From positions 1 through 13,552 of the forward strand of contig CAZIYI010000013.1 of the NCBI GenBank assembly GCA_964543485.1: a stretch of DNA of 13,552 nucleotides, written 5' to 3'. Origin of the DNA: UBA2259 sp964543485 (lineage in GTDB: Bacteria > Patescibacteriota > Dojkabacteria > SC72). The notes beneath the pieces are model-generated. The model did no database searches and was not told where the DNA came from. It was given only the letters and a program-made list of their open reading frames with translations. Each line of letters starts with the position of its first letter. Position 1 is the stretch's first letter. Made by a program: the position numbers and the translations under genes. Below, piece by piece: positions 7,391 to 13,112 of the stretch.

Positions 7391-7462
7391 GCAAAAGAAT
7401 TGGGAATAGAATTAAATGATAGGGAAAATCAAGAAGATATGGAATGTGGGATTCTTTCTTAA
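7388..7462 (+). other. In-frame continuation beyond the TAG of the small CPxC gene
   Basis: After TAG at 7388-7390 the same frame reads 23 sense codons, starting AKELGIELND and ending at TAA 7460-7462. The composition (Glu, Lys, Leu, Asp-rich) is like real protein here and unlike the flanking non-coding sequence. One base change from CAG, GAG, AAG or TGG would give the TAG. It may be a recent nonsense mutation, a readthrough site, or an error in the sequence. The rest of the gap to 7512 shows no gene or RNA that I can recognise. Confidence 0.4.
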
Positions 7463-7512
7463 AAGTTGAATACCCAATACAAATCGCTCTAAATCTCTTA
7501 GCCCCTATTAAC

Positions 7513-7541
7513 TTGACGATACCCTTTATTATCTGTATCAT
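7513..7541 (+). promoter_or_regulatory. Strong promoter predicting a leaderless transcript for the 7548 gene
   Basis: TTGACG (7513-7518, five of six) and TATCAT (7536-7541, five of six) are 17 bp apart. Seven bases beyond the -10 box is 7548, the A of the ATG start codon. The mRNA would therefore begin at or within a base or two of the initiation codon. There is no room for a ribosome binding site. Confidence 0.7.
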
Positions 7542-7547
7542 AGTTAT

Positions 7548-8147
7548 ATGCTTCCAAAGATAAAAACTGCACTTTCAATCGTTGGTTTGATTGTATTATC
7601 AACAATTCTCTTACTATTTTTTCTATTCAACTCTCTGCTAACCTATGAATATTTTAATTTAAAAATTAACTCCCAACCCATTGCTGATGCAGAACTTAAG
7701 ATATTAGAATCAAAAAGATGGGCACTAGAAAAAGAAATCTCATACAAAGAAAATATCTGTCAAATTCGAAATAAATTACCAAACGAATCTTCGGAACCAA
7801 TTTATGTAGGAATTACATATTACGACGAGAAAATTCCAATAACAACAGATTTAAATCCTTACCCAGAGTACTCGACTATTTCAGAAGTAGGAATTGTACA
7901 ATCTAGTTCGCCAATTGATATAGGTACTTCAACAAAGAAAATAAGATGCTATAGAATTGAATTGCTTTCAAATCCAAATATCTACAAAGAGTATATAAGT
8001 GACAAAGACAATCCTTATCTTTATATTCTTGAAGATTCTAACAGTTCGGAATTTTTGCTTTTCCCAATTATTACAAGGAATATAGCCCAAATTGATACTG
8101 ATTATTTTATTCTTATTAACAAACCACCAGCTATATTGAATTATTAA
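7548..8147 (+). CDS. Membrane-anchored outside-facing protein, 199 aa, function unknown
   Basis: A short basic N-terminus (MLPKIK) precedes one membrane segment (about 8-33). A helix-prone segment follows (46-75, probably a short coiled coil), then a beta-rich polar domain to the end. It has two cysteines (71 and 134) that could pair outside the cell. The plan of one N-terminal anchor, charged helix and exported domain is shared with the next gene product. Both have an ESK-containing helix followed about 20 residues later by SEPI (82-85 here, 100-103 there), so the pair may be distant relatives. The next gene starts 20 nt after the stop, with no good promoter between, so they are likely one transcript. 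I do not recognise the domain. Confidence 0.75.
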   Translation: MLPKIKTALSIVGLIVLSTILLLFFLFNSLLTYEYFNLKINSQPIADAELKILESKRWALEKEISYKENICQIRNKLPNESSEPIYVGITYYDEKIPITTDLNPYPEYSTISEVGIVQSSSPIDIGTSTKKIRCYRIELLSNPNIYKEYISDKDNPYLYILEDSNSSEFLLFPIITRNIAQIDTDYFILINKPPAILNY

Positions 8148-8167
8148 TTGACCACAACCAATAATAT

Positions 8168-9964
8168 ATGAATGAAAATGAAGATAGAAAAAAGAAAGTT
8201 GTACTTACAAGAGGAAAAGCTTTTTTAATACTCTTTGTTTTAATAATAATAAACGTTTTTGTATTTATTATCCTGAACATTACTTTAACGAATCTAAGCG
8301 TACCAATAGAAGAAAATGAGGATAAGATACTCAACTTACACACAGAGATCTCTTCTTTGAGGACTACTTTAAACCAAAATAAAACTTCAGAGGAGTGCGA
8401 AATTGAAATTAAAGAATTAGAATCAAAAACAATTTCTCTTGATATTCTATTCTCTTCTGAATATAGCGAACCAATTAAAATTGATTCAATTTGTACTGAG
8501 TGTGTAATAAGAAAGGTTGGTCGAGTAAAATATTCAAATGATATTCCAGAAGAGTTTCGAAATTTGAATTTAATTACAGTTAGAACAAACGAATGGGTAG
8601 ACGAGGGTGGAGATTTACAAATAGATGGAGACGGAGATGTAGATCCTTTCTATAATCTACTAGTTAATACAGATTACTCGTTGATATATCTACCCAAATA
8701 TTTCATTCAAGATGAAGGAACCTTTTCTGAATCTGTAAGCAGTAAAATTAATAAAAACCTTCAATATAATAAGGAGTATTTCTTTTCAATTGGTGAGAAT
8801 TCTACACCAAAAGAAATGGACTACGATTCTGTTTTAGAAGGAAAGAGAGGTCTTTACTATGAGTACGGTTTTTTTACTGGTTTTACACTGAACGAATTCC
8901 AAAAAGATATCTCACTTAAATCTTTTGATATCTATGATGGTAGAACAATATATGTAGATAGTGATAACCTTGACAACTACTATATTGCGAATAGAGAACA
9001 TTACATGGTTTTTTTAAAATTTTACCCTTCAATACAATATGATGCTGGAGAAGATGGAATATATCCAATAATATGGAATGATGAAACTATAAATACTTCT
9101 GAGTATACCTATGGATACGAAGGTTGTGGTGGTGATTTCAGTTTAGATAGTGGAGATATCCCGAAAGAGAAATTAGAAATAGCTGGCTATACAACAAAAA
9201 CTAATCAACCGATATATCAATACCTTGACAAACAGGAAGAAGCTCTCAAAACCTTCTATGATGAATATCTCGAATTTCTTCAAGGATGGGAAGATGAAAA
9301 TCTTGTTCTAACATACGAAGAATTTGTAAAGAGCCACCCCCTAATATTCTGGGAAGATGAAACTGGAAGGATGATAGAATTCACAAATTCTGACTTTTTA
9401 CTAGTTGGTGGATGTGCTAAGCCCATTGTCTACCTTTATCCTGAAAAGCAAACAGATATTACAGTTAAAGTACTTCCCACAAATGGAGAATTAACTTTCA
9501 CATACCCAAGATACGATGGACAATGGAATGTATCAGCAAATAGAAACGGTTTGCTTAAAGACAAAGATGGAAATCAATATGAGTATCTATGGTGGGAATC
9601 AAAACACAATCTCCCCCTAGATGTGAATAAGGGATTTGTAGTTAAAAATCATAACTTAGCGACATTCTTTGATCTAATCTTGGGAAAAGCAGGATTCTTA
9701 CAAAACGAAATCAATGATTTTAAAGAGTTCTGGATACCTACAATGAATAAAGAGTATTCCCCATATTTTAAAATCTCTTTCTTACAAAACCAACAGGTTG
9801 ATGAGATTGCTAAACTATCAATCTTCCCAGAGCCAAATACCGAGATACGAATCTTTATGGTATATGAAAGATTAAATTCATATATTGATATAACACCTCA
9901 AGATATTACACAAACAGATAGAAAAGGGTTTGTTGTTACAGAATGGGGTGGAACTAGAAGATAG
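8168..9964 (+). CDS. Membrane-anchored protein with C-terminal CxKPxxYLYPE…VVTEWGG domain
   Basis: The 598-residue protein has a basic N-terminus (RKKKVVLTRGK), one membrane segment (about 18-41) and a coiled-coil-like helix (48-92). A CxxC lies at 109-112, and an IDGDGDVD loop (152-159) resembles a calcium-binding loop of the EF-hand/dockerin kind. A beta-rich middle follows, with Cys320, then a helix-rich linker (352-400). The last 185 residues form a conserved unit that opens GGCAKPIVYLYPE (414-426) and closes RKGFVVTEWGG (585-595). I recall this C-terminal unit from many exported proteins of CPR bacteria and some Firmicutes; its function is not established to my knowledge. The protein should face outward from the cytoplasmic membrane. 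It probably shares a transcript with the preceding anchored protein. Confidence 0.85.
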   Translation: MNENEDRKKKVVLTRGKAFLILFVLIIINVFVFIILNITLTNLSVPIEENEDKILNLHTEISSLRTTLNQNKTSEECEIEIKELESKTISLDILFSSEYSEPIKIDSICTECVIRKVGRVKYSNDIPEEFRNLNLITVRTNEWVDEGGDLQIDGDGDVDPFYNLLVNTDYSLIYLPKYFIQDEGTFSESVSSKINKNLQYNKEYFFSIGENSTPKEMDYDSVLEGKRGLYYEYGFFTGFTLNEFQKDISLKSFDIYDGRTIYVDSDNLDNYYIANREHYMVFLKFYPSIQYDAGEDGIYPIIWNDETINTSEYTYGYEGCGGDFSLDSGDIPKEKLEIAGYTTKTNQPIYQYLDKQEEALKTFYDEYLEFLQGWEDENLVLTYEEFVKSHPLIFWEDETGRMIEFTNSDFLLVGGCAKPIVYLYPEKQTDITVKVLPTNGELTFTYPRYDGQWNVSANRNGLLKDKDGNQYEYLWWESKHNLPLDVNKGFVVKNHNLATFFDLILGKAGFLQNEINDFKEFWIPTMNKEYSPYFKISFLQNQQVDEIAKLSIFPEPNTEIRIFMVYERLNSYIDITPQDITQTDRKGFVVTEWGGTRR

Positions 9965-9972
9965 TATTTTCC

Positions 9973-10001
9973 TTGTTATTTAATCATAAATAGTATATAG
10001 T
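9973..10001 (+). promoter_or_regulatory. Promoter of the zinc-ribbon protein gene
   Basis: TTGTTA (9973-9978) and TATAGT (9996-10001) are 17 bp apart, four and five of six matches. The predicted start is near 10008, leaving about 25 nt before ATG 10033, with no Shine-Dalgarno (the leader ends AACTAAAAA). An overlapping TATATA at 9994-9999 would give a 15-bp spacer and is less likely. Confidence 0.5.
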
Positions 10002-10032
10002 GCATAGCCGTATTAAAATTAGCAACTAAAAA

Positions 10033-10617
10033 ATGGGAAGATTTGATAGAAATAATAGATCTGGAGGAAGAGATTCCAATAGAAGAACTGAGATGCATTC
10101 AGCAATTTGTGATAAATGTGGTAGAGAGTGTAAGGTACCATTTAAGCCCAGCTCTGATAAACCGATATACTGTAGTGACTGTTTTGAAAAACAGGGTGGA
10201 GGAAGAGATGATAGAAGAGACGACAGGAGAGATAGTGGAAGAAGAAACTTTTCTGATTCAAGAGATAGGGGAGACAGAGGTGATAGAGAGATGTTTTCAG
10301 CAATATGTGATGACTGTGGCAAAGAGTGTAAAGTACCATTTAAACCAAGCTCAAATAAACCAATATACTGTAGTGCATGTTTTGAAAAAAGAGATAACTC
10401 ACATGATGGAGATAGTAAAGGTAAGAATTCTTTTGGAAATAATAGTGAACAGTTAGACCTAATTATTTCTAAATTAGATCAAATAATATCGGCACTTGAA
10501 ACTAAGAAAGAGCCAGTTGTTAAAAAAGAAATAAAAAAGAAAGTAGAAAAGAAAGAACCTGTTAAAAAAGAAGTTGAAAAGAAAACTAAAACAGTAAAGA
10601 AAGCAAAGAAAGAGTAA
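10033..10617 (+). CDS. Tandem CxxC-x17-CxxC zinc-ribbon protein with RD/RG-rich and Lys-rich tails
   Basis: The 194-residue protein contains two near-identical zinc ribbons. The first uses Cys26/29 and 47/50, the second Cys92/95 and 113/116; both have exactly 17 residues between pairs, an extra cysteine (33 and 99) and the core KVPFKPSS. The spacing matches the CxxC-x17-CxxC domain family, common in CPR bacteria and some archaea. The N-terminus and linker (1-20, 55-86) are rich in Arg, Asp and Gly, like RNA-binding disordered regions. A short leucine-zipper-like helix (139-157) and a Lys/Glu/Val-repeat tail (158-194) follow. A role in nucleic-acid binding, possibly RNA or ribosome-associated, is inferred from composition; no partner is visible. 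It is a single gene behind its own promoter and ends 7 nt from the convergent 10625-11368 gene. Confidence 0.85.
   Translation: MGRFDRNNRSGGRDSNRRTEMHSAICDKCGRECKVPFKPSSDKPIYCSDCFEKQGGGRDDRRDDRRDSGRRNFSDSRDRGDRGDREMFSAICDDCGKECKVPFKPSSNKPIYCSACFEKRDNSHDGDSKGKNSFGNNSEQLDLIISKLDQIISALETKKEPVVKKEIKKKVEKKEPVKKEVEKKTKTVKKAKKE
10099..10191 (+). repeat. First copy of the zinc-ribbon duplication
   Basis: This 93-bp segment is repeated 198 bp downstream (10297-10389). In the protein, 28 of 33 residues are identical between the two ribbons when counted from the Met before SAIC. Third-base differences are few, so the duplication is either recent or kept alike by gene conversion. Confidence 0.75.
10297..10389 (+). 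repeat. Second copy of the zinc-ribbon duplication
   Basis: This is the partner of 10099-10191. It keeps all five cysteines and the VPFKPSS core; the replacements are mostly conservative (Arg to Lys, Asp to Asn). The linker between copies is the RD/RG-rich segment. Confidence 0.75.
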
Positions 10618-10624
10618 CACATAC

Positions 10625-11368
10625 TCAAGCAAATTTCTTAACAAGATATCTTAATGATGAAATTGCGTTGTCTAAACCTGAATTACCATTTTCACCTGTA
10701 AACCGAGAATTATGTAAAAAGTAATTCATACTATAAACATAAAGTCCCATGTTTTTAAAATCTTCTAACATTCTATTTTGAATCTGTTCTTCATTTTCAC
10801 CACCCCTTTTTAAAATAGATGCATAAACCTGTTCCCACGAATCAGGTAATACCCCTACTGATATTGGTTGAAAACCGTATTTTGGTAAAAGATCTGTAAG
10901 TGTAATCGCCCCATTAATATCAACTCTTGCAACTGGAACACCATTTCCCTCTCTCAATAGGGATGATTTAGGTAAACCGTAAAGATAATCGTAATGAAAA
11001 TCATTTTCAATAAGATCATATTCTTTAATTAATGAGTCAAAATACCCCTCCCTTGTTTCATTCTCCAATTTTTGCCTCATCCATATATATGCATTTTCTG
11101 GTTCACAATTAGCTACTCTTCTTGCCCTTGATGTAGCAGTTACTACATGATACGCCTCATTTGAAGACAGTAATGGAGAAAGTACACTATCCTTCCCACT
11201 ACCTGATAATCCAGTTAAAACAATTACGGGTTTTTTGTCAAAATCTCTCTCAATTGGAATATTTATGTAAAGCTCTGGATGCTCTATCTCCAAATTCTCA
11301 TAGACACTACTAATAGGATATTGAGAATCAAGATCCTCTAATTTAAATTGTCCCTCTCGTTCTAACAT
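10625..11368 (-). CDS. Guanylate-kinase-like P-loop protein with N-terminal extension
   Basis: The protein is 247 residues, longer than the roughly 190-210 of standard guanylate kinase because of about 46 extra N-terminal residues. It shows P-loop GLSGSGKDS (53-61), TSRARR (79-84) at the place of the GMP-binding TTRxPR, ENAYIW (91-96) near the usual DYxFV, IEND…YLYG (120-131) like the IExAxxxxNxYG stretch, DINGA (150-154) for DIDxQGA, and KRGGENEEQIQNR (187-199) as lid helix. Guanylate kinase phosphorylates GMP or dGMP with ATP. Several acceptor-site residues differ, so another nucleotide or a non-canonical role is possible. It starts 6 nt after the tryptophanyl-tRNA synthetase gene and is surely co-transcribed. 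It ends with TGA, showing TGA is a stop here. Confidence 0.75.
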   Translation of the reverse strand: MLEREGQFKLEDLDSQYPISSVYENLEIEHPELYINIPIERDFDKKPVIVLTGLSGSGKDSVLSPLLSSNEAYHVVTATSRARRVANCEPENAYIWMRQKLENETREGYFDSLIKEYDLIENDFHYDYLYGLPKSSLLREGNGVPVARVDINGAITLTDLLPKYGFQPISVGVLPDSWEQVYASILKRGGENEEQIQNRMLEDFKNMGLYVYSMNYFLHNSRFTGENGNSGLDNAISSLRYLVKKFA

Positions 11369-11374
11369 ATATTA

Positions 11375-12382
11375 TTATATATATTCTAAAGACATAGCTT
11401 TTCTAACCTGAGCAATACTTTCTTTGGCGTTCTCTTTTGCAATACTTTTTCCTTTTTCAATAATATCTTGTACATAGGAATCCGAAATCTTAGATTTTTT
11501 CTTTTGGAAATCTTTTAGATATCTTTCTAATGAAATACTAATTACACTCTTTAACTCCCCCATTACATTTTCTCCCTTCATATGCCTATCCATAATCTCA
11601 TCAATTTTCTTTTTTTCATCTTCATTTGATACGAACTTTCCAACAGATATAAGGGATTCCAATGAATCAGTCATCTCTTTGGCAAAAGCGGTTTGTGCTT
11701 TCTTAATCTTAGATAACGAGATATCAATTGGGTCATCAAGTAAAATAGCTACAGACGGACTACTCTTACTCATCTTCCCATCTCCATTTAATGATTTAAT
11801 CCTAACTGGCTTCCCCAATGAAAGGACATTTGGAACAGGAATAGTTTCTCCATATACCTTGTTAAACTTTCTTGCTAAATACCTCGCCATCTCTACATGA
11901 GCAACTTGATCATCACCCACTGGAACATATTTTGATTTCTGAAGTAATATGTCAGAGCTCATCATAACTGGATACATAGCTAAGAGTAATGATGCATTTG
12001 ATACATCAATATCCTTTTTAATCTTCTCCTTAAGTGTTGGTACTCTTAATATCTCAGATATTGTTACTAATCTTGAAAGATACAGATTTAATTCTGAGAT
12101 TTCCTCAATTAATTGAGACTGAACAAATATATCACAGTTATCTGGATTCAAACCAAGAGCTATGTAATCTTTTACTACATCTAAAACATATCTTTGAGTG
12201 TCCTTTGGCTCAGCATCAGTTAAGGCATGTAAATCTGCAACAAACACCATAGGCCTCCCTATCTCTTTTTCATTTTGTAAAGATACAATAGTGTGTACAG
12301 AACCAATAACATTAGCTATTGTTAGACCACCAGTTGGCCTTATCCCTGTAAACACATCTACTTTGTACTCTATGTTTTTCAT
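11375..12382 (-). CDS. trpS: Tryptophanyl-tRNA synthetase
   Basis: This class I aminoacyl-tRNA synthetase activates tryptophan with ATP and charges tRNA-Trp in the cytoplasm. From ATG 12382 the product has 335 residues, the normal bacterial size. It shows FTGIRPTGGL (11-20) followed by the HIGH-box equivalent TIAN (21-24), ADLHALTD (49-56), YPVMMSSDILL (137-147), GDDQ (156-159) and KMSKS (203-207). The HIGH equivalent has Ala where many bacterial enzymes have Gly (TIGN). The frame extends five codons upstream to a TTG at 12397, but the ATG at 12382 leaves the normal distance to the first strand and is preferred. It is the first gene of a two-gene unit with the guanylate-kinase-like gene. A TATAAT at 12410-12415 lies about 28 nt upstream. 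Confidence 0.95.
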   Translation of the reverse strand: MKNIEYKVDVFTGIRPTGGLTIANVIGSVHTIVSLQNEKEIGRPMVFVADLHALTDAEPKDTQRYVLDVVKDYIALGLNPDNCDIFVQSQLIEEISELNLYLSRLVTISEILRVPTLKEKIKKDIDVSNASLLLAMYPVMMSSDILLQKSKYVPVGDDQVAHVEMARYLARKFNKVYGETIPVPNVLSLGKPVRIKSLNGDGKMSKSSPSVAILLDDPIDISLSKIKKAQTAFAKEMTDSLESLISVGKFVSNEDEKKKIDEIMDRHMKGENVMGELKSVISISLERYLKDFQKKKSKISDSYVQDIIEKGKSIAKENAKESIAQVRKAMSLEYI

Positions 12383-12409
12383 ATATTTAAAATACAATTA
12401 ACTTCTGTA

Positions 12410-12415
12410 ATTATA
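12410..12415 (-). promoter_or_regulatory. -10 box upstream of trpS
   Basis: A perfect TATAAT on the minus strand would start transcription near 12403, about 21 nt before the trpS ATG. The sequence 17 bp upstream (ATATTA) is a poor -35 box, so only the -10 element is claimed. Confidence 0.45.
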
Positions 12416-12437
12416 CACTATCATATGCTAGATAATA

Positions 12438-12443
12438 TATAAT
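12438..12443 (+). promoter_or_regulatory. -10 box upstream of the uracil-DNA glycosylase gene
   Basis: A perfect TATAAT ends 9 nt before ATG 12453, predicting a start near 12450 and a leader of about 3 nt. No good -35 box is seen at 16-18 bp. GGAAAG at 12445-12450 is purine-rich but only 2 nt from the ATG, too close for a normal Shine-Dalgarno. Confidence 0.4.
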
Positions 12444-12452
12444 TGGAAAGAT

Positions 12453-13109
12453 ATGAATATACAAGATTTTAAAAACTTAAAACAGATACATGAATATTTT
12501 GCAGTACATAACACATGCAAATTAAAAAAAACAGCTACACAACCAGTATATGAAATAGAACCACCAAGATCTGGAATTGTATTTATAGGGGAAGCACCTG
12601 GAAGAAATGAAGATTTACAAGGAAGACCCTTTGTAGGAGCTGCTGGTAAATTTTTAGATGAACTACTTAGAGGTATTGGATATACAAGAGAGGATGTATA
12701 TGTAACTAATGTTGTTAAGTACAGGCCACCAGATAACAGAGATCCTCTACCTGAAGAAAAAAATGCCTGTAAAGTATGGGTTAATGCTGAGTTAATATTT
12801 CTTAAACCTAAAGTAATAATACCGTTGGGAAGACATGCATTAGAGACCTTTGTTCCTGATCAACAGATATCATTAGTACATGGGAAAGCGTATACACATA
12901 GTAGTGGTATTCCTGTCTTTGCAATGTATCATCCTGCTGCAGCTTTGTATAATCCTAATTTAAGACAGATTTTAGCTAAGGATTTTCAAATTCTAAAAGA
13001 CTTTCTAGATGGAAAGATATCTCCTCAAGAAACAGATACTCTTGCTTCTGAGAAAGAAGTTAATCAAAAAGAAAAACAAACTGTAATAGATGAGATATTA
13101 AAAATGTAA
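12453..13109 (+). CDS. Family-4-type uracil-DNA glycosylase with two cluster cysteines replaced
   Basis: The enzyme removes uracil from DNA as the first step of base excision repair. The 218-residue protein shows the family-4 motifs GEAPGRNED (46-54), GRPFVGAAGKFLDE (57-70), NVVKYRPPDNRDP (86-98), LGRHAL (125-130) and HPAAALYNP (160-168). Classic family-4 enzymes hold a 4Fe-4S cluster with CxxC near the N-terminus, Cys in NVVKC and a Cys about 15 residues later. Here these positions are His19, Cys22, Tyr90 and Cys106, so two ligands are gone and the cluster is probably absent. The C-terminal 30 residues (Glu/Lys-rich) extend beyond the core and look disordered. It is divergent from trpS and ends 3 nt from the convergent kinase gene. 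Confidence 0.92.
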   Translation: MNIQDFKNLKQIHEYFAVHNTCKLKKTATQPVYEIEPPRSGIVFIGEAPGRNEDLQGRPFVGAAGKFLDELLRGIGYTREDVYVTNVVKYRPPDNRDPLPEEKNACKVWVNAELIFLKPKVIIPLGRHALETFVPDQQISLVHGKAYTHSSGIPVFAMYHPAAALYNPNLRQILAKDFQILKDFLDGKISPQETDTLASEKEVNQKEKQTVIDEILKM

Positions 13110-13112
13110 TAT

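Noticed and set aside
8131..8343. Minus-strand open frame over the start of the 598-residue protein
   Set aside because: It is antisense to the membrane anchor, low in complexity and without a promoter or family signal.
10043..10456. Long overlapping open frame (137 codons) on the plus strand inside the zinc-ribbon gene, plus minus-strand frames at 10026-10322 and 10142-10339
   Set aside because: These are by-products of the repetitive Arg/Asp/Gly-rich coding sequence and its internal duplication. The 10033 frame alone shows a coherent domain with conserved metal ligands, and no promoter or separate start supports the others.
10625..10627. Possible TGA-to-Gly recoding (genetic code 25), since some CPR lineages use it
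   Set aside because: TGA stands at the natural end of the guanylate-kinase-like protein, and no recognised protein here needs TGA read as an amino acid. The standard code fits.
11679..12401. Three plus-strand open frames antisense to trpS
   Set aside because: They overlap a certain housekeeping gene, have no domain features and lack expression signals.
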